Below, piece after piece: positions 8,555-17,334 of a stretch of 64,000 nucleotides of DNA. The DNA is from Acinetobacter beijerinckii CIP 110307. Its GTDB lineage: Bacteria > Pseudomonadota > Gammaproteobacteria > Pseudomonadales > Moraxellaceae. The notes under the pieces were generated by a model, which saw only the letters and a list, made by a program, of their open reading frames with translations, made no database searches and had not been told where the DNA came from. Location: positions 1,145,881-1,209,880 of the forward strand of contig NZ_KB849765.1 in the NCBI RefSeq assembly GCF_000369005.1. Reading direction: 5' to 3'. Position 1 is the first letter of the stretch. Each line of letters opens with the position of its first letter. The translations under genes were made by a program, and so were the position numbers.

Positions 8555-10822
8555 TTAACTAAACTCTTGTGGATCAACATCAATTGATAATCTAAGTTGA
8601 TGTTGTCGAGGTAAATGTACCACTTGTTGCCACCATTGACGCAAATAAAAATGCAGTTTGGCGCGATCAGCAGACAAAATCACCATATGTGCTCTGAAAC
8701 GGCCTGCTTTTCGTTCCATAGGCGCAGGAATCGGTCCCCAAATATCAACCAAGTCACCTGCCATGACTCTCAATTGCTGTGCAATATCAGCCAAGAACTG
8801 TTGGCTATATTCCCGATCTTTCGATTCAATTCGAACCAAAGCCGCATATCGATAGGGCGGCAGTAGTGCAATTTTACGTTCGGCTAACATCTGCTTGGCG
8901 ACTGCGCGGTAGTCGTGTTTAATCAGTGTGGTAAGCATCGGATGATCAGGACGGAGACTCTGTAAATACACAGTACCTTTATGTTCTCCACGTCCTGCAC
9001 GACCTGCGACTTGAACAATTAATTGTGCAGTGCGTTCAGGTGCACGCAAATCCACACTGAGTAGACCTGAATCAATATCTAAAATTGCAACCAAGGTGAC
9101 ATAAGGGAAATGATGACCTTTTGCCAACATCTGTGTACCCAATAAAATGCTGGGTTTATTTTGCTGAATGCGATCATAAATTTTCTGCCAGCTACCTACA
9201 CGGCTGGTACTGTCACGATCAACACGAATGACTTCATTATGAGGAAACAGTTCTTGTAAATGTTCTTCAAGCTTGACTGTTCCAACCCCAATGGTTTTTA
9301 AACTTTGCTTTTGACACTCAGGACAATGATCTGGCAAACGATTGATGGTACCGCAATGATGACAATGCAAATAATGATAAGGTTGTGAATGTAGCGTGAA
9401 ATGGGCATCACAATGAGGGCAATTCGCTTGCCAACCACAGCTTTCACACATCAGAATCGGTGCATAACCGCGTCGATTTAAAAAGATGAGTACTTGTTCT
9501 TTACGTTCTAAAGTCAGTTTGATTTGCTCAATCAATGTTTGACTCATACCATGCTTTTTTTTACTAATTTTTAAATCAATCACATGTATTTTGGGTAGTA
9601 CTGCAACGCCTGCACGTTGATTCAGTTCAAGCAACTGTAATTTGCCTGATTCAACTAAATGATAACTATCAATACTTGGCGTTGCTGAACCGAGAATGAC
9701 AGGACAGCCTTGTAAATGACCTCGATATAAAGCGACATCACGGGCATGATAGCGAAAACCTTCTTGTTGTTTATAGGATAAGTCGTGTTCTTCATCTAAA
9801 ATGATCAAGCCTAGTTGAGGCAATGGTGTATAGATTGCAGAACGTGTGCCTATAATGATTGAAGCTTTACCTGTTTGCGCGTGTTGCCAAGCCTGCAAAC
9901 GCTTTGAATCATTTAAACCAGAATGCATTAAAGCCACATCACAATGAAAGCGAGATTTAAAGCGAGCGACCGTTTGCGGGGTTAGACCAATCTCAGGAAC
10001 CAGGACCAGGACTTGTTTACCTTGTTTTAATACTTCATACATGACTTGCAGATAAACTTCGGTTTTACCACTTCCAGTTAAGCCATCGAGTAAAAAGGCT
10101 TGGTAATGATCCTTGGCTTTGAGAATTTGTTGGATCGATCTTTTCTGATCTTCATTTGGTGTTAAGGGGACTTGAGCAAGCTGTACAGGTATTGGGGTGA
10201 AATCATGTGGTTCGAGACAACATTCGACTAAGCCTTTTTTCTCTAATGCTTTAAGTGTTGCCGTTTCGATACTACTCAGATTTAAAATATTTTCTGTTGT
10301 GCCATGAGGATGTAATTTTAAAACCTGATATGCATCATATTGTTTTTGAGAGCGTTTCAATAATACATCTGGATTATCATGCGGAATAATTTTCCAAAGG
10401 TGAAACAAAATATCTAAAGCACGGCCTTGTCTTAAAAAACTTGGTAAAGCACTTTGAATCACTTCACCGATGGGAAATTGATAATACTGAGCTGACCATG
10501 TCAACAAAGTTAAAACTTGTTGATCTAATATTGCTTCATTATCGAGTAATTCAGTAATCGCTTTAAGTTTGAATTGCCCTGTAAATATTTCGTTTGTATC
10601 AACTTTTTCAGTAATGATACCAACGAGGTTTTGCCGTCCAAATGAGACGGCAACACGTGCGCCGACTTGAGCTTGCTGATATTGTTCAGTACTGACCGTG
10701 TAGTCAAACGTGTCATACACATAAACGGGTAGGGCAACTCGAATACGGTAAGGAAAAGCGTTAGAATTTTCGGTCGGCATAGAGGCTTCAATCACGTGTA
10801 AAATGGCATGACTTCGTGTCAT
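8555..10822 (-). CDS. priA: Primosomal replication restart helicase PriA
   Basis: Superfamily 2 helicase that reloads the replisome at stalled forks. An N-terminal 3'-DNA-binding region (RIRVALPVYVYDTFDYTV) is followed by Walker A GLTGSGKTEVYL at about residue 245, the DEEH box, and a zinc-binding insertion with eight cysteines at about 457-505 (CESCGWQANCPHC, CHHCGTINRLPDHCPEC). Motifs V and VI (LGTQMLAKGHHFP, QVAGRAGRGEHKGTV) follow. Up to 755 residues; E. coli has 732. The ATG at 10822 adds 14 residues before a second candidate ATG at 10780 (MPTENSNAFPYRIRV). Neither has a clear ribosome site, and the shorter form fits the family better. Confidence 0.96.
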   Translation of the reverse strand: MTRSHAILHVIEASMPTENSNAFPYRIRVALPVYVYDTFDYTVSTEQYQQAQVGARVAVSFGRQNLVGIITEKVDTNEIFTGQFKLKAITELLDNEAILDQQVLTLLTWSAQYYQFPIGEVIQSALPSFLRQGRALDILFHLWKIIPHDNPDVLLKRSQKQYDAYQVLKLHPHGTTENILNLSSIETATLKALEKKGLVECCLEPHDFTPIPVQLAQVPLTPNEDQKRSIQQILKAKDHYQAFLLDGLTGSGKTEVYLQVMYEVLKQGKQVLVLVPEIGLTPQTVARFKSRFHCDVALMHSGLNDSKRLQAWQHAQTGKASIIIGTRSAIYTPLPQLGLIILDEEHDLSYKQQEGFRYHARDVALYRGHLQGCPVILGSATPSIDSYHLVESGKLQLLELNQRAGVAVLPKIHVIDLKISKKKHGMSQTLIEQIKLTLERKEQVLIFLNRRGYAPILMCESCGWQANCPHCDAHFTLHSQPYHYLHCHHCGTINRLPDHCPECQKQSLKTIGVGTVKLEEHLQELFPHNEVIRVDRDSTSRVGSWQKIYDRIQQNKPSILLGTQMLAKGHHFPYVTLVAILDIDSGLLSVDLRAPERTAQLIVQVAGRAGRGEHKGTVYLQSLRPDHPMLTTLIKHDYRAVAKQMLAERKIALLPPYRYAALVRIESKDREYSQQFLADIAQQLRVMAGDLVDIWGPIPAPMERKAGRFRAHMVILSADRAKLHFYLRQWWQQVVHLPRQHQLRLSIDVDPQEFS

Positions 10823-10936
10823 GGAATTATGCTAAAGTGCTGTGCGTTATGTTGATAAACATAAATGAATATGAATGATTCAACTACACGGATGCAACAG
10901 TAACGACAACTATTTTGGGACAATTAGAACAGAACC

Positions 10937-12142
10937 ATGCCTGCTTATCAATTTACTGCTCTTGATGCTTCTGGAAAGCAACATAAAGGTGTGCTTGAAG
11001 GAGATTCTGCACGCCAAATTCGTCAACAGTTGCGAGATAAAGCATGGACACCGCTTGCGGTCGATGCGGTTGAGCAAAAAGATAAACAACAACAGCGTTC
11101 ATGGTTTAAAAAGAGCTTTAGTGCTTATGATTTGGCACTCATGACGCGCCAACTTTCAGTGTTAGTTGCAGCAGGTATTCCTTTGGAAGAAGCATTACGT
11201 GCTGTGAGCAAACAGAGTGAAAAAGCGCATGTACAAAACCTCTTGATTTCCGTGCGTTCCAAAGTCTTAGAAGGTCATTCATTGGCACAGGCGATGTTGC
11301 AATCGGGACGTTTCCCAGATCTTTATATTGCCACTGTCGCTGCGGGTGAACGCTCAGGACATTTAGATCTGATTTTAGATCAACTTTCTGATTACACCGA
11401 AAATCGTTTCGCAATGCAAAAGAAAGTTCAAGGTGCAATGATTTATCCAATTATCCTGATGTTAATGTCATTTGGGATTGTGATGGGTTTGATGACTTAT
11501 GTTGTACCTGAGATTGTAAAAACCTTTGAACAAAGTAAAGAAGCTTTACCGTGGATTACGGTTCTGCTGATGAAGATTAGTGCCTTTATTCGCCAAGCAT
11601 GGGTAGGGATGCTGATTATTGCATTTATCGCGATCGTCTTATTCACTCGCTTTTTGAGAACCACTGCTGGACATTATGCATTTGACCGATTAACACTCAA
11701 ATTGCCACTATTTGGTAAACTTTCACGTGGTATAAATGCAGCACGTTTTGCCAGTACCTTATCGATTTTAACTCGCTCAGGCGTACCATTGGTTGAAGCT
11801 TTACGTATCGGTGCGGAAGTCAGTAATAACTGGGTGATTCGTGATGCAATTGAAGTGGCGATGGAGCGTGTAACAGAAGGTGGTAATTTAGCAACACAGT
11901 TAGAGCGTTGCGGTTATTTTCCTCCAATGATGGTACAAATGATTCGTAGTGGTGAAGCTTCAGGTGAATTAGATCGAATGCTAGATCGCGCATCAACGAT
12001 GCAAGATCGAGAAGTCACGACCTTTATCTCCACGTTGTTGGCATTACTTGAGCCACTGATGCTGGTTTTTATGGCGGCGATTGTATTGGTAATCGTGATT
12101 GCGGTAATGTTGCCAATTATTAATATGAACAATATGATTTAA
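10937..12142 (+). CDS. gspF: Type II secretion system inner-membrane platform protein GspF
   Basis: 401-residue polytopic protein that couples the secretion ATPase to the pseudopilus. It starts with the typical N-terminal motif MPAYQFTALDASGKQHKGVLEGDSA split over domain 1. Two T2SSF domains follow at about 68-190 and 270-392, with the signatures LAAGIPLEEALRAVSKQ-like and TRSGVPLVEALRIGAEV. Three membrane helices lie at about 168-190, 218-240 and 372-395. gspG begins 23 bp downstream. The rest of the T2SS operon is not in the window, as expected for Acinetobacter, where gsp genes are scattered. Divergent from priA. Confidence 0.95.
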   Translation: MPAYQFTALDASGKQHKGVLEGDSARQIRQQLRDKAWTPLAVDAVEQKDKQQQRSWFKKSFSAYDLALMTRQLSVLVAAGIPLEEALRAVSKQSEKAHVQNLLISVRSKVLEGHSLAQAMLQSGRFPDLYIATVAAGERSGHLDLILDQLSDYTENRFAMQKKVQGAMIYPIILMLMSFGIVMGLMTYVVPEIVKTFEQSKEALPWITVLLMKISAFIRQAWVGMLIIAFIAIVLFTRFLRTTAGHYAFDRLTLKLPLFGKLSRGINAARFASTLSILTRSGVPLVEALRIGAEVSNNWVIRDAIEVAMERVTEGGNLATQLERCGYFPPMMVQMIRSGEASGELDRMLDRASTMQDREVTTFISTLLALLEPLMLVFMAAIVLVIVIAVMLPIINMNNMI

Positions 12143-12165
12143 TAAATTGCATGAAAGAGATGAAA

Positions 12166-12603
12166 ATGAATAAGCAAAAAATGTATATGAAGCAATCTGG
12201 TTTCACGTTAATTGAAGTGATGGTTGTGATTGTCATTTTAGGTGTTTTGGCTGCCTTGATCGTTCCGAATGTCATGGGACGTGGTGAAAAAGCCAAAGTA
12301 GACACCACTAGTATTACACTTAAAGGTGTAGCAGGCGCTTTAGATCAATATAAACTCGATAATGGTCGTTATCCATCAATGCAAGATGGCGGTTTAGATG
12401 CATTGGTGAATCAACCTGCTTCAGCTAAAAATTGGTTGCCAGGTGGATATGTGAAAGGTGGCTATCCAAAAGACAGTTGGGAAAATGACTTACAATATGT
12501 CATTCCAGGTCGTGAAGGTCGCTCATTTGATTTATATTCTTTCGGTGCAGATGGTAAAGAAGGTGGCGAAGGAAACGATGCCGATATTTATTATCAGCCA
12601 TAA
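12166..12603 (+). CDS. gspG: Type II secretion system major pseudopilin GspG
   Basis: 145-residue major pseudopilin. It has a short basic leader, MNKQKMYMKQSG, cleaved by prepilin peptidase before the methylated Phe of FTLIEVMVVIVILGVLAALI. The C-terminal globular domain carries the conserved GGLDALVNQP, PKDSWENDLQYVIPG and LYSFGADGKEGGEGNDADI stretches, including the calcium-binding loop of the family. The longer reading from 12151 (MKEMK) is possible, but the AAAGAGATGAAA ribosome site favours 12166. It is transcribed with gspF. Confidence 0.95.
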   Translation: MNKQKMYMKQSGFTLIEVMVVIVILGVLAALIVPNVMGRGEKAKVDTTSITLKGVAGALDQYKLDNGRYPSMQDGGLDALVNQPASAKNWLPGGYVKGGYPKDSWENDLQYVIPGREGRSFDLYSFGADGKEGGEGNDADIYYQP

Positions 12604-12619
12604 TCACTGAGTTAAAATG

Positions 12620-12658
12620 TCACTTCACTTTAGAATAAATAAATCGAGAGTGAAGTGA
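12620..12658 (+). other. Inverted repeat after gspG
   Basis: 10-bp perfect stem TCACTTCACT / AGTGAAGTGA with a 19-base AT-rich loop and no T-run. It may stabilise the 3' end of the gspFG transcript or be a weak terminator. Confidence 0.4.
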
Positions 12659-12865
12659 TAATGTTTCTTAATTTGATAAAATTAATTAAGATTTTGAAAA
12701 ATAATAATAAATTAAAATATTGGCTATTTGATAGTTATAATAAGAATTATTCCCATATTTAATAGTTACAAGAAAAAGAAATTATGCATAAAAATAGACT
12801 ATTTCTTTAGATCAAAGCTTTGCATAATCAATTCAGACCATTTAATTCAGGTATGGGGAAATCAG

Positions 12866-13210
12866 ATGAAAGCATTTTTTTTGTTGGATGAACTAAATCA
12901 GTTTCATTGGGCAATGCTTAAATCTGTATTGCTTATTTTAAGTTTATTACCGATGAGTCAAGCTGCATTAAGTTTATGGCAAGCTGCTGAAGGCAGTAGT
13001 CAAATTATGATTGGTTTCTTTGCTTTGACGATGTTAAGTGCATGGTTTCTGCTTTGCTTCCTAAGCGCCTTAAAAACAACGGTATGGGACAATCAGGAGA
13101 TGATTTCCAAGTATGAGCAATTGTTGTTTAAAGCCTACCGCTATATTCCTATGTTATTTTTGTCGAGTTTAGTTGCTTATCTCAGTGTGCAATTTTCTTT
13201 CGTAATCTAA
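12866..13210 (+). CDS. Small three-helix membrane protein, unknown
   Basis: 114 residues starting MKAFFLLDELNQFHW, preceded by a clear GGGGAA ribosome site, which decides the start against longer readings from 12728. There are three hydrophobic segments (about 17-40, 49-72 and 92-113) and a polar linker LKTTVWDNQEMISKYEQL. I recognise no family. It lies 262 bp after gspG in an AT-rich gap and before a terminator shared with lnt, so it has its own transcript. Function unknown; link to secretion is speculation. Confidence 0.7.
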   Translation: MKAFFLLDELNQFHWAMLKSVLLILSLLPMSQAALSLWQAAEGSSQIMIGFFALTMLSAWFLLCFLSALKTTVWDNQEMISKYEQLLFKAYRYIPMLFLSSLVAYLSVQFSFVI

Positions 13211-13235
13211 TATGATAATGATTTAATAACGAAAT

Positions 13236-13274
13236 AAAAAAGAGCGCTTTGATTTCAAAACGCTCTTTTATTTT
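13236..13274. terminator. Bidirectional terminator between the membrane protein and lnt
   Basis: AAAAGAGCGCTTTG / CAAAACGCTCTTTT stem with one internal mismatch and A/T tracts on both sides. It separates two converging genes and overlaps the lnt stop codon. Confidence 0.85.
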
Positions 13275-14832
13275 ATCTTCTTGATTTAAATGAAATATCA
13301 GCTTTTCGAGGGCGATAAATCCAACCTAAAATTAATAATAAAACTGAGAAAATTAGAATTGGATAATCACTTAAACGACTGTAAAGCGTTTGTCCTTGCA
13401 TTGCAGGTAAATCACCACGTAAAACGGCTTCTTTATCAATCGGTGCTTGTTTAACAATATGACCATTGTGATCAATAAATGCAGTTACACCGGTATTGGT
13501 GGCACGAATAAACCAACGACCGTTTTCTTTGGCACGCATTTGTACCATTTGCAAATGTTGCCAAGGGCCGGCTGTACCTGTAAACCAAGCATCGTTAGAC
13601 ACAGTAATTAAAAAATCACTATTGGTTGCATTACGACGAGTCAAATTAGGGTAAGCAACTTCGTAGCAAATCGCAGCTGCTAGTGCATGACCTTTCACGA
13701 TTAATGGTTTTTGATTAGGTTCGCCGCGAGAAAAACCGCTCATACTGACATCATTTTGCATTGCAGGCAGAACCCACTTCAGCATACCTGATAATGGAAT
13801 ATACTCACCAAAAGGGACCAGTCGCTGCTTTTTATACAAACCATGCGATTCACTGCCTGATGACATAATGCTGTTGTAATACAGAGGCTCGCCGACTTGT
13901 TGAGACTTTGCTAAATCCCAATAAGGAATTCCTGTGACCCAAGCGGTATCAGTTTTTTTTGCATGTGCCGCCATGGCATCCAAAAATTCTGGAATATCCG
14001 TTTGAAACATTGGTATTGATGATTCTGGCCAAACAATCAGATCACGTCCCCATTCTGTACGGGTGAGGGTTGCATAAATCTCTAAGGTTTTAATCTGGTA
14101 CTCGGTTAACCATTTCAGGTCTTGCGGAATATTACCCTGAACCAAAGACACACTGAGTGGCTTACTCGCTTTAGGCTGCACGAATTGAATAAATCCAGCG
14201 CCCCAAGCACCTAATACCAGAAGAGCAGACGGAATAGCCCAAAACCAACGACCTTTTAAGATTTCAACCAAAGCACAAGCAATGACGATCACTACAAATG
14301 AGATTGCGTAAATCCCAAATAACGGAGCGTAACCATCGAGTAAGCGCTCAGTAAAAGCGTAGCCAGCAAATAACCAAGGAAAACCTGTAAATACCCAAGT
14401 TTTAGCCCATTCAAATAATACCCAAAGCGGTGCAAAGGTGAGTGGGGTTTCTGGGAAGAAGCGACGATAAAGCCAAGTCTGAAAAGCTGTAAATAAGCCC
14501 ATTGCGGTTGCCATAAAGGCAATCATCAAGATGCTTAAAAATGCATTGGTGTCTCCATAGGTATGAATAGAGGTAAACAACCAAAATGCACCAACAAACC
14601 ACAAGCCAAAACCGTAAGCCCAACCAAGTGCAAAAGCTTGTCTTGGTGTACGTTGATGCAATATTGCATATAACAAGGCAGGCGATAAAATTGCGAGCCA
14701 CCAAAAGTAATATGGGGCTAAAGCAAAACTAAAGATTGCACCTGAGGTCAGTGCAATCAACAGTGGAAAAATAAAAGGCAACTGTTTTTGTGATTGAGAA
14801 GTGTTTAACAGCTTTTCAAAATAGGTTCTCAT
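13273..14832 (-). CDS. lnt: Apolipoprotein N-acyltransferase
   Basis: 519-residue inner-membrane enzyme that adds the third acyl chain to the N-terminal Cys of lipoproteins. An N-terminal half of about eight helices is followed by a nitrilase-fold periplasmic domain. The catalytic triad is recognisable: Glu in WPESSIP (~269), Lys in the KKQRLVPFGEYIP region, and Cys in AAICYEVAYPN (~388). The C-terminal helix is followed by a basic tail. It overlaps the corC stop by 4 bp (ATGA), so the two are translationally coupled; corC-lnt is a conserved pair. Confidence 0.97.
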   Translation of the reverse strand: MRTYFEKLLNTSQSQKQLPFIFPLLIALTSGAIFSFALAPYYFWWLAILSPALLYAILHQRTPRQAFALGWAYGFGLWFVGAFWLFTSIHTYGDTNAFLSILMIAFMATAMGLFTAFQTWLYRRFFPETPLTFAPLWVLFEWAKTWVFTGFPWLFAGYAFTERLLDGYAPLFGIYAISFVVIVIACALVEILKGRWFWAIPSALLVLGAWGAGFIQFVQPKASKPLSVSLVQGNIPQDLKWLTEYQIKTLEIYATLTRTEWGRDLIVWPESSIPMFQTDIPEFLDAMAAHAKKTDTAWVTGIPYWDLAKSQQVGEPLYYNSIMSSGSESHGLYKKQRLVPFGEYIPLSGMLKWVLPAMQNDVSMSGFSRGEPNQKPLIVKGHALAAAICYEVAYPNLTRRNATNSDFLITVSNDAWFTGTAGPWQHLQMVQMRAKENGRWFIRATNTGVTAFIDHNGHIVKQAPIDKEAVLRGDLPAMQGQTLYSRLSDYPILIFSVLLLILGWIYRPRKADISFKSRR

Positions 14833-15668
14833 TGACGTACAGCTCGAATCAGATGAATAGTGCGCGCATCTGCTTCAATAATGGTAAATTGCCAATCGCC
14901 AAGTTCAATGGTTTGACCTTGTAAATCGCTCACTAAACCAATTTCTTGTAGCAGTAAGCCGCCCATAGTTTCAACTTCATCATCAGAAAAATCAGCATCT
15001 AAAATAGTGTTGAAATGTTCGATTGGTGTAAGTGCTTGAACAATCCAAGTATTCGCTGTAGTTGGATCATTATCTGGGACGATATAAAGTGCCTCTTCAT
15101 CGGCGATATCATGTTCGTCTTCAATTTCACCCACAATTTCTTCAAGAATATCTTCAAGGGTGACTAAGCCAGACGTTGAGCCATATTCATCGATAACGAT
15201 TGCAATATGAGTCTGAGTGTTTTTGAGCATACGCAATACTTGATCTGAACGTGCGCTTTCAGGAACAAATACAGGTTGACGCATGAGTGCGCTAATATCA
15301 ACTTTGACATTTCGCTCAGTTAGGAACGGTAATAGATCTTTTGCTAGCAGAATACCCACAACATTGTCAGATTGATTAGCAGAAAATACTGGGAAACGTG
15401 AATGCGCAGATTCAATTAGAACATCCAAGATATCAAGTAGTTGATCATCCTCTTGTAAGCTAATAATCGCTGTGCGAGGCGTCATCACCTCTCGAATCTT
15501 TGTGGCTGGTAGATCAAGCACACCTTCAAGCATAGCAACGGTGTCTGGTTCTAAAAAGCGACGTGAATCTTGTACTAATCTAAGTAATTCATCGCGGGTT
15601 TCAGGTGCGGTACCTAACCATTTTCTTAAGCCACGCATACCCCACGACGGACTGGATTCCTCGACCAT
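14829..15668 (-). CDS. corC: CorC/YbeX-type CBS-domain protein
   Basis: 279-residue cytoplasmic protein of the HlyC/CorC family, without the DUF21 membrane domain. Two CBS domains (~66-130 and ~133-190, starting VMTPRTAIISLQ) bind nucleotides. A CorC_HlyC transporter-associated domain follows (~205-279, DDEVETMGGLLLQEIG). The family is linked to Mg2+/Co2+ homeostasis and ribosome integrity; its usual position between ybeY and lnt supports the call. An AGGAAAG ribosome site precedes the ATG. Divergent from tusA. Confidence 0.92.
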   Translation of the reverse strand: MVEESSPSWGMRGLRKWLGTAPETRDELLRLVQDSRRFLEPDTVAMLEGVLDLPATKIREVMTPRTAIISLQEDDQLLDILDVLIESAHSRFPVFSANQSDNVVGILLAKDLLPFLTERNVKVDISALMRQPVFVPESARSDQVLRMLKNTQTHIAIVIDEYGSTSGLVTLEDILEEIVGEIEDEHDIADEEALYIVPDNDPTTANTWIVQALTPIEHFNTILDADFSDDEVETMGGLLLQEIGLVSDLQGQTIELGDWQFTIIEADARTIHLIRAVRQ

Positions 15669-15840
15669 GATCTTTCCTAAAGACTCTCTATATCAATTAG
15701 ATGATTTTCATCATACCGAAGAAAAAGCGGATATGCATCAATAAAACGATGCAAAAAATGTACAGTTTTTCAAAAAGCTGCCGATGATTTTTATAACTGC
15801 ACTTTATGTTAAAATGTGAATATTAAAATATTTGAGTTTT

Positions 15841-16101
15841 ATGATGTCTGAACAACCCCAACTTGCTACTATTCAATTAAATACGAGAGGTTTACGTTGC
15901 CCTGAACCGGTGATGATGTTGCATCAAGCTATTCGTAAAGCAAAGTCAGGCGACATCGTTGAAGTATTGGCGACTGATCCATCAACATCATGGGATATTC
16001 CTAAATTTTGTATGCATTTAGGTCATGAGTTGTTATTGAAAGAAGAAAGCCTCGATGAAAATAGTCATACTGAATATCGCTATTTAGTTCAGAAAGGCTA
16101 A
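15841..16101 (+). CDS. tusA: TusA-family sulfurtransferase
   Basis: 86-residue small sulfur carrier. The catalytic cysteine sits in the CPxP motif (RCPEPVMMLHQAIRK), followed by GDIVEVLATDPSTSWDIPKFC, the typical TusA/SirA fold. It carries persulfide sulfur to TusBCD/E for tRNA 2-thiouridine or to molybdopterin synthesis. Two adjacent ATG codons (15841, 15844) follow a TTG at 15832; no ribosome site distinguishes them. It is a single gene, divergent from corC. Confidence 0.92.
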   Translation: MMSEQPQLATIQLNTRGLRCPEPVMMLHQAIRKAKSGDIVEVLATDPSTSWDIPKFCMHLGHELLLKEESLDENSHTEYRYLVQKG

Positions 16102-16174
16102 ACAAGCTTTCGTTTTAAACAATCTGAAATTAATTTTTTAAAAATCGAGTTTTTCGAACGGTTGATGGTGGTCA

Positions 16175-16201
16175 GCATGGCTAGATTGAACTAAGCCATG
16201 C
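16175..16201. other. Hairpin between tusA and hvfX
   Basis: 8-bp stem GCATGGCT / AGCCATGC with an 11-base loop between converging genes, without a clear T-run. Possible weak terminator. Confidence 0.35.
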
Positions 16202-16223
16202 GACTGTGTTGTGTATCATTTTC

Positions 16224-16838
16224 TTACTTATTAAATCGATTGAGAGATTGAGATAGCCAATAATCTAAACTTAAGTATCGTCCTCCACCGAGTACAAGCA
16301 AAGCGAGCAGCATAATCAAATAAGTTGCAGCAAATTCGATTCCATTATTTAAGATGACGAATGAACCGCTCGATGTAAGCCAGTCATAATTTCCATAGTT
16401 TTGTAAAATTTCGCGTGCTTTTTCTAATTTTTCTGTAGATGCCAAGACTTGTGCATTTGCAAAAGGAGCATGTGCATCTGCGATCGCTTGCCAACCATTT
16501 GGTAGATGTACCGTCAAGATCGCAACGAGCATCGTAATGATCAGTGGAATACTAATTAAACGGGTAAATAGCCCAAGAGCCAATAATATTGCGCCACCAA
16601 GTTCTGCTGAAGTTGCAAGAATAGCCATGAGGGTAGGGAAGGGCAAGCCTAAGCCCCAATCAGGATTGGCAAACCATTCAACCGTATCATTAAAATGCAT
16701 CAGTTTATTTTGCCCCGCCATCCAGAAAATAGGAACAAGGTAGATTCTTAGTGCCAGTGCAGCCATGCCATCTAAATGTTTAAAGTGTTGTAGGCATTTT
16801 TGATAGCGTTGTAATACTGAGTTGATTAAGTACTTCAT
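16224..16838 (-). CDS. hvfX: DoxX-family membrane protein of the HvfX type
   Basis: 204-residue DoxX-type protein with four membrane helices (about 20-40, 68-92, 93-115 and 170-190 by hydrophobicity). Motifs include LRIYLVPIFWMAGQNKLMHF, TSAELGGAILLALGLFTRL and HLPNGW. DoxX proteins beside DUF692/MNIO clusters are named HvfX and assumed to assist redox or membrane steps of copper-binding RiPP maturation. Start choice: the predicted promoter (16871-16900) would start RNA near 16864, too late for the ATG at 16865, so the ATG at 16838 (MKYLINSVLQRY) is favoured. Divergently paired with the precursor gene. Confidence 0.85.
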   Translation of the reverse strand: MKYLINSVLQRYQKCLQHFKHLDGMAALALRIYLVPIFWMAGQNKLMHFNDTVEWFANPDWGLGLPFPTLMAILATSAELGGAILLALGLFTRLISIPLIITMLVAILTVHLPNGWQAIADAHAPFANAQVLASTEKLEKAREILQNYGNYDWLTSSGSFVILNNGIEFAATYLIMLLALLVLGGGRYLSLDYWLSQSLNRFNK

Positions 16839-16870
16839 GAGAATTTCACACCGAGTAGCATTCAATTGTT

Positions 16871-16900
16871 ATTAGTCGGTTGAAGAGTTGGTTTATTACA
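16871..16900 (-). promoter_or_regulatory. Predicted ECF-type promoter of hvfX
   Basis: Minus strand: TGTAATAAA (16900-16892), 13 bp, then CGACTAAT (16878-16871). First bases are 22 positions apart. The same -35 word with the same spacing to CGTCTAAT stands on the plus strand facing the precursor gene. Role inferred from this shared architecture and the ECF sigma gene in the cluster. Confidence 0.65.
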
Positions 16901-16920
16901 ATAATTTTTTTAGTTTTAAC

Positions 16921-16950
16921 TGTAATAAATGGATTGGTCGCTCGTCTAAT
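16921..16950 (+). promoter_or_regulatory. Predicted ECF-type promoter of the RiPP operon
   Basis: Plus strand: TGTAATAAA (16921-16929), 13 bp, then CGTCTAAT (16943-16950). CGTC-type -10 elements are common for ECF sigma factors. It is 51 bp upstream of the precursor ATG. It mirrors the element facing hvfX. Confidence 0.7.
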
Positions 16951-17001
16951 GATATGTACCCTAGTACAAACCCAAGAATTGACTCAAAAAGGAACTTCAA
17001 A

Positions 17002-17310
17002 ATGAATAAATTAAACTCAATGACATCAGTTGCTGCATTAGTTGCACTTTCAATGGTTGGTGCAGCAACTCAAGTCTCCGCTGCTTCAACTACAACTGAA
17101 ACACATGTAACTAAAACAGCAGATGCAAAGTGTGGTGAAGCGAAATGTGGTGCTGACAAAGCGAAAAAACAACATAAAACAACGGAAGCAAAGTGTGGAG
17201 CTGATAAAAAAGCTGCCGATGCTAAATGTGGAGCAGCAAAAAAAGCAGCTGATGCAAAATGTGGTGCAGATAAAAAGGCAGCTGATGCAAAATGCGGTGC
17301 TGCTAAATAA
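17002..17310 (+). CDS. hvfA: HvfA-like RiPP precursor peptide (six KCG motifs)
   Basis: 102-residue secreted precursor, preceded by AAAGGAAC at proper spacing; this decides the start against longer readings from 16888. An N-terminal signal peptide (~1-27, ending TQVSA|AS) suggests export to the periplasm. The mature part is almost only Ala, Lys, Asp, Glu, Gly and Cys, with six Lys-Cys-Gly motifs (Cys 44, 49, 65, 76, 87, 98). The last four are spaced exactly 11 residues apart. In HvfA/bufferin peptides such Cys are converted by the MNIO enzyme to copper-binding oxazolone/thioamide or thiooxazole groups. The motif here is [D/E]AKCG, not the usual EGKCG. The enzyme genes follow directly. Confidence 0.88.
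   Translation: MNKLNSMTSVAALVALSMVGAATQVSAASTTTETHVTKTADAKCGEAKCGADKAKKQHKTTEAKCGADKKAADAKCGAAKKAADAKCGADKKAADAKCGAAK
17188..17307 (+). repeat. 33-bp imperfect tandem repeat inside the precursor gene
   Basis: About 3.6 copies encoding A-K-C-G-A-[D/A]-K-K-A-A-D. Synonymous differences between copies are frequent (for example AAGTGTGGA, AAATGTGGT, AAATGCGGT), so the repeat is kept at protein level and is not a fresh DNA duplication. Confidence 0.85.
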
Positions 17311-17334
17311 TTTGCCAGAGAATCAATATATCAA

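Noticed and set aside
12728..12865. N-terminal extension of the small membrane protein
   Set aside because: The GGGGAA site and helix pattern support the start at 12866; upstream sequence is AT-rich and not protein-like.
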